This document shows, piece after piece, positions 14,347 to 23,146 of a DNA stretch of 64,000 nt. This DNA is from Bacteroidota bacterium (lineage in GTDB: Bacteria > Bacteroidota > Bacteroidia > Flavobacteriales > Weeksellaceae). A model generated the notes under the pieces. The model had not been told where the DNA came from and ran no database searches. It saw only the letters and a list, made by a program, of their open reading frames with translations. Both the position numbers and the translations under genes were made by a program. The DNA is taken from NCBI GenBank assembly GCA_023461035.1, contig JAEWOD010000004.1, positions 112,999-176,998 of the forward strand, read 5' to 3'. Positions within the stretch are counted from its first letter, which is position 1. The number at the start of each line of letters is the position of its first letter.

Positions 14347-15255
14347 ATGTCAAAAGAAAATTACAGATCACTCGACGACATCGTATTTGAGAAGCGATTC
14401 AAAGATTACGGTGCTTATGACCTACGGATGGGCGAACGTTCCAATCTTACCAAGGCCTTTTTAATCGGACTTGCCATCATCGGACTTGCAACTTTAGGAA
14501 TCGTTCTTTATAACGTAGTTCTGGCAAAGGAGGACAAGGTGGAAACCGTTGTGGATATCAACCTGATGGATGTGGAACAACCGGAGATCATAGAAGAAAA
14601 ACCGGAAGAACCCGAACCGGAACCAGAACCGGAACCGGAACCGGAAATTGCACAAGTACGGGTGGTGATTCCTGAACCAAAAGAAAATGTTGTAAAGGAA
14701 GAACCCATTGTGAAAGTGGAAGAGATGGAAAACAAACTGATCGGTTTGAAAAATGTCGAGGGTGAAGAAAGTAATTCTTCCAAAGGTAAATCTGAGCCGG
14801 AAAAACCAAAGGGTGATGGTGAAGGTAAAAAACCTGCTCCGGTAGGAAACTTTACCGCACGTCAGGTATCCGATATGGCTATCTATCCGGGTTGTGAAAA
14901 ATTCAAAGGCAATAAAGCTGAATTGCAGAAGTGTCTTCAGAAAAACCTCACAGAAGAGTTAATTGATCAATTGGCCGATTTTGGTGAAGTGATGAATAAC
15001 AAAGGTGAATCACAAGCCATCACCAAATTGGAATTTGTGATAGATAAATCAGGAAAAATCATTCAAGTTAAAGCCTTGGGTGGTTCAGGTGGCGCTATCA
15101 ATGCAGATTTGGGTAAAGAATCAGAAAAAGCATTGCAAAGAATTGCTACCCGACTTGCCAGTAGAGGAAAAAACATCCAACCAGCCAAATTGGAGGATGG
15201 ATCTCCGGTAAACCTGATTTTTCAGTTACCTGTAAAATATGTAATCCAGAACTAA
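14347..15255 (+). CDS. tonB: Energy transducer TonB
   Basis: 302 residues: cytoplasmic start, one span (about 36-56, FLIGLAIIGLATLGIVLY), a periplasm-crossing Pro-Glu repeat (EEPEPEPEPEPEPEPEI), a charged linker and a C-terminal TonB domain containing YPGCEKFKGNKAELQKCLQK, the two-Cys motif common in flavobacterial TonB. It couples ExbB/ExbD energy to outer-membrane SusC/TonB-dependent receptors. Terminator follows directly. Confidence 0.94.
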   Translation: MSKENYRSLDDIVFEKRFKDYGAYDLRMGERSNLTKAFLIGLAIIGLATLGIVLYNVVLAKEDKVETVVDINLMDVEQPEIIEEKPEEPEPEPEPEPEPEIAQVRVVIPEPKENVVKEEPIVKVEEMENKLIGLKNVEGEESNSSKGKSEPEKPKGDGEGKKPAPVGNFTARQVSDMAIYPGCEKFKGNKAELQKCLQKNLTEELIDQLADFGEVMNNKGESQAITKLEFVIDKSGKIIQVKALGGSGGAINADLGKESEKALQRIATRLASRGKNIQPAKLEDGSPVNLIFQLPVKYVIQN

Positions 15256-15277
15256 TTCTGAATTTCCATAAAATAAA

Positions 15278-15304
15278 AGAGAGCCGTTTTGGCTCTCTTT
15301 TTTA
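15278..15304 (+). terminator. Terminator of the exbB-tonB operon
   Basis: Stem AGAGAGCC / GGCTCTCT, loop GTTTT, followed by a T run. 23 bases past the tonB stop. Confidence 0.9.
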
Positions 15305-15324
15305 TTTATACCCAGGGCAATAAA

Positions 15325-15354
15325 AAAGCGAAACTTCTGATGAAATTTCGCTTT
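15325..15354 (-). terminator. Terminator of the tRNA-Lys transcript
   Basis: Stem AAAGCGAAA / TTTCGCTTT just downstream of the tRNA on the minus strand, followed by T residues. Confidence 0.75.
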
Positions 15355-15357
15355 AAG

Positions 15358-15430
15358 TGACCCGGCTGGGGCTCGAACCCAGGACCCCAACATTAAAAGT
15401 GTTGTGCTCTACCAACTGAGCTACCGAGTC
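15358..15430 (-). tRNA. tRNA-Lys (anticodon TTT)
   Basis: Minus-strand cloverleaf of 73 nt: acceptor GACTCGG pairs with CCGGGTC (one G-T pair), D arm GCTCAGTTGGTAGAGC, anticodon stem CAACA/TGTTG with loop CTTTTAA (anticodon TTT), T arm CTGGGTTCGAGCCCCAG. CCA is not encoded. It sits alone between the tonB terminator and aroK. Confidence 0.95.
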
Positions 15431-15587
15431 TCTCGTTTTCCGTTGTTGTAACGTTAACGGGGTGCAAATATAAAAATAAGAATTAAAAACCAAAACCCTT
15501 TTTGCACTTTTTTTAAGAATATTTATCAGTTGATTTTTAATCGCCTGATACTAAGTTTTTTTGCACATTTGCATTAATTAAAAATTT

Positions 15588-16112
15588 ATGAAAATTTCTT
15601 TGTTGGGCTATATGGGAAGCGGGAAATCAACCGTTGGAAAAAATTTGGCTGCTCAATTAAATTGGGAATATCTGGATTTGGATCAATTCATCGAAAGCCA
15701 ACACAAAAAAACAATTGCGGATTTTTTTTCCAGTAACGGAGAAATCAAATTTAGAAAATACGAAAGGGAAGCTTTAAAAAAAATACTGGATTCTGAAAAA
15801 AATTCAGTTATTTCTTTGGGAGGCGGAACACCCGCTTATTATGACAATATGCAATTGATTAATGAATTTTCCTACTCTATTTATCTCCGAATGACCCCAA
15901 AAGAATTGATTAAAAGACTGGAAAACGAGAAATCAACACGACCGTTGTTGGCTCATCTTTCAGATGAAGAACTCCCGGAATTCATCGCCAAACATCTTTT
16001 TGAAAGACGTAATTTTTATGAGCAGGCCCAATTCACCATTGACGTAAAAGAAAAATCCCCTGATGAAATCGCTCAGGAAATCATCCTTCATCTTCCTCCT
16101 CACCGGAAATAA
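15588..16112 (+). CDS. aroK: Shikimate kinase
   Basis: 174 residues. P-loop GYMGSGKST (7-15), LDLDQFIE for shikimate binding, VISLGGGTP, and the lid Arg in STRPLL. Phosphorylates shikimate in aromatic amino-acid synthesis. Its 3' end overlaps the convergent S4-domain gene by 32 bases. Confidence 0.95.
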   Translation: MKISLLGYMGSGKSTVGKNLAAQLNWEYLDLDQFIESQHKKTIADFFSSNGEIKFRKYEREALKKILDSEKNSVISLGGGTPAYYDNMQLINEFSYSIYLRMTPKELIKRLENEKSTRPLLAHLSDEELPEFIAKHLFERRNFYEQAQFTIDVKEKSPDEIAQEIILHLPPHRK

Positions 16113-16464
16113 AATCATCCAGTTCGCGGCGGTCTTTTTTGGTAGGTCTCCCCTCACCTTTTTCACGATAATAATCCTGATCCAATCTTCTCAATTCCAA
16201 TTTCTCCAATTCTTCTTTCGGCGTTTTATCAACGATGTGTAATGAAACGAGTTTGGCTGCCATTCGGCTTTTGGGTAATTGTAAAATTTCGAATTGATAA
16301 TCAATTTGGTCTTTACGCACAGTTATCTTGTCAGAAGGAACCACTTCCCGCGAAGATTTTGCAATATCGCCGTTTACTTTCACCCTGTTTTTTTTGATGG
16401 CTTCTGCAGCCAAACTCCGGGTCTTAAAATAGCGTACACACCAAAGGAATTTATCTAAACGCAT
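16081..16464 (-). CDS. hslR: RNA-binding S4 domain protein, Hsp15 type
   Basis: 127 residues from the ATG at 16464 (MRLDKFLWCVRYFKTRSLA), the family's normal start; the longer reading adds residues that do not belong. S4 domain (about 1-65) with RVKVNG, then a basic helical tail and an acidic C-terminus. E. coli Hsp15 binds stalled 50S subunits carrying peptidyl-tRNA. Divergent from the FKBP-like lipoprotein. Confidence 0.85.
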   Translation of the reverse strand: MRLDKFLWCVRYFKTRSLAAEAIKKNRVKVNGDIAKSSREVVPSDKITVRKDQIDYQFEILQLPKSRMAAKLVSLHIVDKTPKEELEKLELRRLDQDYYREKGEGRPTKKDRRELDDFISGEEEDEG

Positions 16465-16522
16465 TGTTAAATTTATTTTAAGGAACTTAATTTTTGTAAA
16501 TTCGCAACCAAATAACAAAGTT

Positions 16523-17257
16523 ATGATGAAAAAATGGGGAATTTGTCTTCTGGCTGTCGGTTTGTTTTTTGCCGCATGTAAAAATGATGATGATGTACAA
16601 GAAATATCACAGGAAGACCAAAACCAGGTAGATGATGAGGCAATCGTTCAGTATTTAGAAGATCATTATTTTGAACCGGAACGCGGATTGATTAAAAAAT
16701 ATGATGACGAGGATGAAACAGACGATGAGTATCCGAATTTAAAGTCCTTGGGAACCAAATTAAATTCAGGTGTTTGGGTTATCAAACGTCCGGAAGTACC
16801 TGCAGAAGGTCCGTCTGTGATTGAAAATACGCAGGATAGCATTTGGATTTCCTATGATTCTAAAATGTTCAGAGCCAGCAATGACAATGTGGAAACAGAT
16901 GGTGATAGGCTTTATGGTACAACTTCCGCATTCTTTAATACCATCAATTCTACTGGAGTAGCGGCTTGGGATCCCTATTTCTATTATTCGCATTTAACAG
17001 ATGAGATGATTTCAAATGACATCACACTCTCCCATTTCGTCATCGAAGGATTTGTGGAAGGATTGAAACAGTTTAAATCTACCCAAACTTCAGGAACGGA
17101 TTTGTATAATTTTCAGGGAGCCATTATCGTTCCTTCCCGTTTGGCTTATGCCCGGGATTATATATATTCGGGAGGCCAACTCAGAAATGATATTTACCGG
17201 AATGTAAGTTTTATTTTCAACTTCGAATTACACAAAGTCATTCCAAGAACGAATTAA
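16523..17257 (+). CDS. FKBP-like lipoprotein
   Basis: 244 residues. Lipobox with Cys after about 20 residues (LFFAACKND), an acidic linker, and a C-terminal region resembling FKBP-type peptidyl-prolyl isomerases in flavobacteria (VIEGFVEGLKQFK, AIIVPSRLAYAR..., NVSFIFNFELHKV). Probably faces the periplasm or cell surface and assists folding of exported proteins. Similarity is by pattern recall; isomerase activity is unproven. Confidence 0.75.
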   Translation: MMKKWGICLLAVGLFFAACKNDDDVQEISQEDQNQVDDEAIVQYLEDHYFEPERGLIKKYDDEDETDDEYPNLKSLGTKLNSGVWVIKRPEVPAEGPSVIENTQDSIWISYDSKMFRASNDNVETDGDRLYGTTSAFFNTINSTGVAAWDPYFYYSHLTDEMISNDITLSHFVIEGFVEGLKQFKSTQTSGTDLYNFQGAIIVPSRLAYARDYIYSGGQLRNDIYRNVSFIFNFELHKVIPRTN

Positions 17258-17279
17258 TCTTGGAAATAAAAATATTTAA

Positions 17280-17309
17280 GTGCAAAGGTCTTCTTTGCAC
17301 TTTTTTTAT
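17280..17309 (+). terminator. Terminator of the FKBP-like gene
   Basis: Hairpin GTGCAAAG / CTTTGCAC with loop GTCTT and a run of T. It covers the GTG that would otherwise allow a longer TilS reading. Confidence 0.85.
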
Positions 17310-17312
17310 TGT

Positions 17313-17320
17313 TTAAATTT
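17313..17320 (+). promoter_or_regulatory. -7 element for tilS-dsbD
   Basis: TAAATTTG, a perfect match to TANNTTTG, ending ten bases before the tilS ATG at 17331. The leader would be very short. Confidence 0.6.
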
Positions 17321-17330
17321 GTGGTGCATC

Positions 17331-18617
17331 ATGAAACCCAAACAATCACTCAATTCCATAAAATTTAATTTTCAAGCTGATGACAAATTGCTGGTTGCAG
17401 TAAGCGGCGGTGTTGACAGCATGGTACTTTGTGATTTACTACTTCGCTCCCAACTCAATTTTTCAGTTGCACATTGTAATTTCCAGTTGCGGGGAAAAGA
17501 ATCAGATGAAGATGAAAAATTTGTTCAAAATTATTCTTCAGAAAACCAAATTCAATTTTTCTATAAAAAATTCGAAGTAAAAAAATTCAAAGAATCAGGT
17601 AATTTCTCCACCCAAATGGCTGCCAGAGAATTAAGATATGAATGGTTTGACGAATTAATTTCGGAGCATAAATTTAAATATTTATTGACCGCGCACCATC
17701 TGAACGATTCCCTGGAAACCTTTATCATCAATCTTTCCAGAGGAACCGGAATCGAAGGATTGACAGGAATGAATTCCTGCAAAATCGCACGTCCCCTCCT
17801 CTCCTACTCAAAAGCTGAAATCCTGTCCTATGCAGAAGATAGAAATTTGAAATGGCGGGAAGACAGTTCCAATCAAACATCTGACTACGTTCGAAATAAA
17901 ATCAGGCAGAAAATTTTTCCGGTTTTGGAAGAAATCCATCCACAATTTTTGGAAAATTTTTCTAAATCCATTCAATTTCTGAACGAAGAGAATCAAATGA
18001 TGCAAAATCATTTGGAAATAATTAAAAATCAATTGTTTAAAATAAATAACAACGTAATTTCAATTTCTATTTCCGAATTAAAAAAGCTCAACCCGATCGA
18101 GTCTTACCTCCATCATTTGTTCATAGATTTTGGATTTCAAAAACCAAAGGAAATTCTAAAATTAACGGATTCGCAAAACGGAGAAATCCAATCCAAAACC
18201 CACCGCTTGATCCGAAACCGAAATGAAGTTTTGATTGTTGAAAAATCATGGGAAAAATCTGACGCTGAAATTGAGTTAAATCAAGGGGAAATCCTTGAAA
18301 AACCATTATATTTGAAGATTTTGAAATCGGAAGTACGGGATTTATCGGCAGATGAATGTTTAGATGCTGAAAAAATAAAATTTCCGCTCCGCTTGCGAAA
18401 AATGAAAACGGCCGATGTTTTTTTTCCGTTTGGGATGAAAGGATCCAAAAAGTTGAGCAAATTTTTCAAGGACGAAAAGTATTCGAAATTGGAAAAAGAA
18501 GATGCCTGGCTGATGGTGGATGATGAGGACAGAATTGTCTATTTGGTAGGAAAAAGGATAGACGACCGTTTTAAAATTACGAAACACACACACAAATACT
18601 TAAATATTTATTTATGA
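17331..18617 (+). CDS. tilS: tRNA(Ile)-lysidine synthetase
   Basis: 428 residues from the ATG at 17331. PP-loop SGGVDS (25-30) binds ATP; TAHHLNDSLETF and LSRGTGIEGLTGM are family signatures; the C-terminal TilS substrate-binding domain ends about residue 425. It converts C34 of the CAU-anticodon tRNA-Ile to lysidine, an essential modification. Its stop overlaps the dsbD start (ATGA). Confidence 0.95.
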   Translation: MKPKQSLNSIKFNFQADDKLLVAVSGGVDSMVLCDLLLRSQLNFSVAHCNFQLRGKESDEDEKFVQNYSSENQIQFFYKKFEVKKFKESGNFSTQMAARELRYEWFDELISEHKFKYLLTAHHLNDSLETFIINLSRGTGIEGLTGMNSCKIARPLLSYSKAEILSYAEDRNLKWREDSSNQTSDYVRNKIRQKIFPVLEEIHPQFLENFSKSIQFLNEENQMMQNHLEIIKNQLFKINNNVISISISELKKLNPIESYLHHLFIDFGFQKPKEILKLTDSQNGEIQSKTHRLIRNRNEVLIVEKSWEKSDAEIELNQGEILEKPLYLKILKSEVRDLSADECLDAEKIKFPLRLRKMKTADVFFPFGMKGSKKLSKFFKDEKYSKLEKEDAWLMVDDEDRIVYLVGKRIDDRFKITKHTHKYLNIYL

Positions 18618-20701
18618 AAAAAGGGACTTTATTTTTTCTTTTATTTCTCCCCTTTTTGGTCAATGCTCAAATTTTGACACCGGTCAAATGGAGCACCGAA
18701 ACCAAAGATCTGGGAAATAACGAGTACGAAATTTCATTACACGCAAAAATCGACAAAGGTTGGCACATGTATTCGCAGAGCCATCCCGGCGATGGAATCG
18801 GCGTGCCGGCAACCATTACTTTTGAATCCAATCCCAATGCGGAATTGAAAGGAAAGGTTTCGGAATCAGGAAAATTATTGGACAAATACAGCGAACTTTT
18901 CCAGCAACAGGAAAAATATTATGAAAACAAGGTTACGTTTAAACAAAAAATCAAATTAAAAGATCCAAAAGAAACTACCATAAAATTCAGTGCGGAAACA
19001 CAAGTCTGTGATGCAGAAAAATGTTTACCTCCTGATTGGCAGGATTTTACTGTAAAAATATCGCCTAAAAAGGAAGAAGTTGTCGAGGAAAAAACCGAGG
19101 ATGGAAAAGAAGAAGTTGTTGTAATCCCAACTGAAACGCTGGATACTGATTCTTTACATTTGGCTCAAAATCAATTGACCGAATCAAGCGATTCTGTTAC
19201 TATTTCAGACAATACTTCTATTGAAAAGACAAATGCTATTGATGGAGAAAAGAAAGAGAATGAAGGACTATTGGATATTTTTATTGCAGGAATTTTCGGA
19301 GGATTGCTTGCACTTGTTATGCCTTGTATTTATCCAATGCTACCTCTTACAGTAAGTTTATTTACAAAACAAAGCAATAATAGAGGGCAAGGTATTTTTA
19401 AAGCATTAATCTATGGGGTATCCATTATTGCAATCTTTGTCGGATTCGCCACAATTATAACTTTAATTTTTGGTGGATCAGCACTAAATGAATTAGCTAC
19501 TAATCCTTGGCTCAATATTGGTCTGTTTATAATATTTGTGTTATTCGCTATATCATTCTTTGGAGCTTTCGAGATAACATTACCTTCAAGTTGGGCAAAT
19601 TTTGCTGATAAACAAGCGGATAAAGGTGGATACATAGGAATATTTTTTATGGCATTTACATTGGTCATAATTTCATTTTCTTGTACAGTTCCCATTATAG
19701 GGGGATTAGCAGCACAAGCGAAGGATTCAGACAGTTATTTAGCCTTAATAGTTGGTTCATTAGGTTTTTCCTTTGCGTTAGCTATACCCTTTGTTTTGTT
19801 TGCCATTTTCCCGAGTTGGTTGACATCTCTTCCAAAATCAGGAGGTTGGATGAATGTGGTGAAAGTTTGCATTGGATTTGTTGAATTAGCTTTTGCATTC
19901 AAATTCTTTTCCAATGCCGACTTGGTGTGGCAGGCTCATATTTTGGAAAGAGAAACCTTTTTGGCAATATGGATCGCTATTGGTTCATTAATGGGCATTT
20001 ATTTACTAGGAGGATTCAGAATGAAAATGGACTCTCCAACGGACAGAATCGGTGTTCCGAGATTATTTTTCGCATTACTCACCTTTACATTTGTAATCTA
20101 TATGATTCCGGGTATGTGGGGAGCACCTGTTAATTTGTTAAGCGGCCTCACTCCTCCTATCCACTATGCCGAATCGCCCAACGGAGTTGGAAGAGCATCG
20201 GTTGCGGTTAGCAATGGAGAATCTGCTTCCGAATTGATCAAAGGTCAAAAATACGGGCCGCATCAGATCCCTGCATTTTTGGATATGGCAGATGCAGTCG
20301 GGCATTCCAAAAAGGTAAAAAAACCGATTATGATCGACTTTACCGGACACGCTTGTGCCAACTGCCGTAAAGTGGAAGAAAGGGTTTGGTCTGATCCGAA
20401 AGTAAAAACGATGTTAATGAATGATGTCGTTCTGGTTTCGCTTTATGTGGACGAACGCACTGAACTACCCAAAGAAGAACAGGTATATTCAGAAGCTTTG
20501 GGCAGAAATCTGAAAACCATAGGAAATAAATGGACAGCATTTGAAATTGAAAAATATCATAACAATGCACAGCCTTATTATATTATCGTTGACGAGGATT
20601 TAAACAATTATAACGAACCGCTGGGAGCGATTTACGATGTGAACGAATATGTAGCTTGGATGAAAAAAGGAATCGACGGCTATAAAGCAAAGAAAAATTA
20701 A
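18614..20701 (+). CDS. dsbD: Thiol:disulfide interchange protein DsbD
   Basis: 695 residues. Signal peptide, N-terminal DsbD-alpha domain (CDAEKCLPPDW), a linker of acidic residues, eight-span membrane domain with catalytic Cys in VMPCIYPMLPLTV and ISFSCTVPIIGG, and a C-terminal thioredoxin-like domain with CANCRKVE. Carries electrons from cytoplasmic thioredoxin to periplasmic proteins. The membrane-domain coding region (about 19260-19830) is richer in ATA and TTA codons than the flanks, possibly a recombined segment. Confidence 0.94.
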   Translation: MKKGTLFFLLFLPFLVNAQILTPVKWSTETKDLGNNEYEISLHAKIDKGWHMYSQSHPGDGIGVPATITFESNPNAELKGKVSESGKLLDKYSELFQQQEKYYENKVTFKQKIKLKDPKETTIKFSAETQVCDAEKCLPPDWQDFTVKISPKKEEVVEEKTEDGKEEVVVIPTETLDTDSLHLAQNQLTESSDSVTISDNTSIEKTNAIDGEKKENEGLLDIFIAGIFGGLLALVMPCIYPMLPLTVSLFTKQSNNRGQGIFKALIYGVSIIAIFVGFATIITLIFGGSALNELATNPWLNIGLFIIFVLFAISFFGAFEITLPSSWANFADKQADKGGYIGIFFMAFTLVIISFSCTVPIIGGLAAQAKDSDSYLALIVGSLGFSFALAIPFVLFAIFPSWLTSLPKSGGWMNVVKVCIGFVELAFAFKFFSNADLVWQAHILERETFLAIWIAIGSLMGIYLLGGFRMKMDSPTDRIGVPRLFFALLTFTFVIYMIPGMWGAPVNLLSGLTPPIHYAESPNGVGRASVAVSNGESASELIKGQKYGPHQIPAFLDMADAVGHSKKVKKPIMIDFTGHACANCRKVEERVWSDPKVKTMLMNDVVLVSLYVDERTELPKEEQVYSEALGRNLKTIGNKWTAFEIEKYHNNAQPYYIIVDEDLNNYNEPLGAIYDVNEYVAWMKKGIDGYKAKKN

Positions 20702-20723
20702 TCAAATTGAATTATCAATAATA

Positions 20724-20756
20724 AATAACCGGTATTTAATGCCGGTTATTTTTTTG
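20724..20756. terminator. Shared terminator between dsbD and the GH92 gene
   Basis: Perfect 9-bp stem AATAACCGG / CCGGTTATT followed by T on the plus strand. It overlaps the stop of the convergent mannosidase and so can serve both. Confidence 0.85.
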
Positions 20757-23028
20757 GTTTATTGCTCATCTGAAACACCAATTCACCTCCTTTTATCAAA
20801 TCCGAATGCCTCAAAGTGAAGTCTTTAATCTCTTTTCCGTTGAATTCTAATTTCTGAACATAGACATTATCTTTAGAATTATTTATTGATTTGATAATTA
20901 ATTTATTACCATTTTCTAATTGAATAATTGCTTCATCCACAAGCGGACTTCCTGTCGAATAGTTTTCACTTCCCGGCGCAACCGGATAAAAACCCAAAGC
21001 CGAGAAAATATACCAAGCACTCATCTGCCCGCAATCGTCGTTTCCGCCCAATCCATCGGGAGTTGGTTTGTATTGCATTTCCAAAATATGACGAACAGTT
21101 TCCTGAGTTTTCCAAGGCTCGGAAGACCAATTATACAAATAGGCCACATGATGCGCCGGCTCATTTCCATGCACGTATCCGCCGAGAATTCCTTCGCGCG
21201 AAATGTCTTCGGTATGGGCAAAAAATTCATCCGGCAAATGCATTGTAAACAATGTATTGAGCTTTTCAGCAAATTTCTTTTTACCTCCCATCGCTTGTAC
21301 CAAACCTTCCGGATCATGCGGAACAAAAAAACTGTAATTCCAACTGTTACCTTCTATAAAGCCCATTCCATGGGTTTCGTTGATGTCAAAATTTGCACGA
21401 AATCTTCCATCAGCCAATTTTGGGCGCATAAAGCCAATGCTCGGATCAAAATTGTTTCGCCAATTTTCAGAACGTTTCATAAATTCTTCGTAAACGTCCA
21501 TCCTGTCTAATTTTTTGGCAGCTTGTGCAATCGCCCAGTCGTCATACGCATATTCCAAGGTATTGGAAACCGAAGTTCCGTTTCGTTCGTCCGGAATATA
21601 TCCTAAATCGATGTAGTCTCCAATTCCTTCATAAAACCGTTTGTTTGCTGTTTCTATACAGGCGTTCAAAGCCGCATTTTCATCTCCATCGTAAACTCCT
21701 TTGACAATTGCATCTGCCACCACCGAAACGCTGTGATAACCGCTCATACACCAGTTATCATTGGCATAATGCGACCAAATCGGTAACATTTTCAGCGAAA
21801 TCTGATCATAATGTTTCATCATCGATTTCAGCATATCGTTATTTCGGGAGGGTTGAACCAAATTAAAAAACGGATGAAGCGCTCTGTAAGTATCCCAAAT
21901 AGAGAAAGTTGTATAATTCGTAAAACCATCAGCCGTATGCATTTCCTGATCAAGCCCTTTGTATTGGCCGTTTACATCCATATAAACCGTTGGCCCGAGA
22001 AATGTATGATACATGGCCGTATAAAAATTGGTTTTATCCTTTTCAGAAGCTTTGATTTGAATTTTATTTAATTCTTTGTTCCAATTATTTTGCGTTTGAT
22101 TTTTAATTGCTTCGAAATCCCAACTGGGCGTTTCAGTTGTTAAATTCTCCATTGCATTGGATTGACTTACCGGAGATAAAGCAAATTTTATCATGACTTC
22201 CTCCCCTTTTTCAGTTTCGAAATCAAAATGCATTCTAATTTTTTGTCCGGCGATTTCAGGAAAGTTTTTATTCTGATCGAATTTTCGCCAGAAACCTCTG
22301 TACACTTGATTGGTATCAAAATCTTTTCTTCCATAATTATTAAAAGGTTTGGAAAAAGTCATGGCAAAATAAACCGTTCGGGTTCTTGCCCAACCATTCG
22401 TTTGTCGATAACCCGTTACAGTCGAATCATTTACAACCCGCACGTATGTCCAAACATTTTTATCATCATAATTATAAATTCCCGACATTAAATCCAAAAT
22501 GATATGTGCATCATTTGATTTTGGAAAAGTATATTTGTGCACACCAACGCGCGTCGTTGCGGTCAATTCCGCTTGGATGTTGTAATCTTTTAAATTGACT
22601 GAATAATAACCCGGCTCCGCCGATTCTTCATCATGTGAAAATCGGGAACGAAACCCCTTTTCAGGATTTTGAGCTGTTCCGGGATTCATTTTCAATTCTC
22701 CAACCGTTGGCATTACCAAAAAATCACCCAAATCCGAATGACCTGTTCCGCTGAAATGCGTATGACTGAAGCCCACTATGGTTTTATCTTCGTAGCGGTA
22801 TCCGGCGCAATATTTATAAACATCCGGATTATATTTTCCGTTTAATTCATAGGAAATCGTATCTGTATCGGGACTTAATTGGACAGCTCCGAAGGGCGCT
22901 GTAGCGCCGGGATAAGTATGACCCATTTTTTCAGTTCCGATAAAAGGATTGACATATTTCAATAGATTTTCCTGTGAAAAACCAAAAGTAAAGGCAGTTA
23001 GCGAGAGAAGAGAAATCATTTTTTTCAT
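20746..23028 (-). CDS. GH92 family alpha-mannosidase, secreted
   Basis: 760 residues. Signal peptide of about 19, then the GH92 fold: KYVNPFIGTEKMGHTYPGA, GFSHTHFSGTGHSDLGD, WDTYRALHPF and GGNDDCGQMSAWYIFSALGFYPV, which carries the catalytic and calcium-binding acidic residues. Family enzymes are calcium-dependent exo-alpha-mannosidases acting on N-glycans and fungal mannan. No SusCD neighbours, so it is not part of a visible utilization locus. Confidence 0.93.
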   Translation of the reverse strand: MKKMISLLSLTAFTFGFSQENLLKYVNPFIGTEKMGHTYPGATAPFGAVQLSPDTDTISYELNGKYNPDVYKYCAGYRYEDKTIVGFSHTHFSGTGHSDLGDFLVMPTVGELKMNPGTAQNPEKGFRSRFSHDEESAEPGYYSVNLKDYNIQAELTATTRVGVHKYTFPKSNDAHIILDLMSGIYNYDDKNVWTYVRVVNDSTVTGYRQTNGWARTRTVYFAMTFSKPFNNYGRKDFDTNQVYRGFWRKFDQNKNFPEIAGQKIRMHFDFETEKGEEVMIKFALSPVSQSNAMENLTTETPSWDFEAIKNQTQNNWNKELNKIQIKASEKDKTNFYTAMYHTFLGPTVYMDVNGQYKGLDQEMHTADGFTNYTTFSIWDTYRALHPFFNLVQPSRNNDMLKSMMKHYDQISLKMLPIWSHYANDNWCMSGYHSVSVVADAIVKGVYDGDENAALNACIETANKRFYEGIGDYIDLGYIPDERNGTSVSNTLEYAYDDWAIAQAAKKLDRMDVYEEFMKRSENWRNNFDPSIGFMRPKLADGRFRANFDINETHGMGFIEGNSWNYSFFVPHDPEGLVQAMGGKKKFAEKLNTLFTMHLPDEFFAHTEDISREGILGGYVHGNEPAHHVAYLYNWSSEPWKTQETVRHILEMQYKPTPDGLGGNDDCGQMSAWYIFSALGFYPVAPGSENYSTGSPLVDEAIIQLENGNKLIIKSINNSKDNVYVQKLEFNGKEIKDFTLRHSDLIKGGELVFQMSNKPKK

Positions 23029-23121
23029 ATTTCAAATCTACAAAAACCAAATTATTGAATGCATTTATAATTCAATTGAAAAAATCATCCAAATAAAATT
23101 TTCCTTCCGTTTTATGTTCAA

Positions 23122-23129
23122 TACCTTTG
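23122..23129 (+). promoter_or_regulatory. -7 element for the MFS gene
   Basis: TACCTTTG, matching TANNTTTG, 17 bases before the ATG at 23147, in the divergent gap with the GH92 gene. Confidence 0.55.
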
Positions 23130-23146
23130 CCTTGCAATTCTGAAAA

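Noticed and set aside
14508..14809. Two minus-strand ORFs rich in Ser/Gly or Pro/Val opposite tonB
   Set aside because: They are produced by the repetitive Pro-Glu codons of TonB and have no independent support.
17280..17330. Longer TilS start at GTG 17280
   Set aside because: This codon is in the terminator hairpin of the preceding gene and the -7 promoter box lies after it; ATG 17331 gives the family's start.
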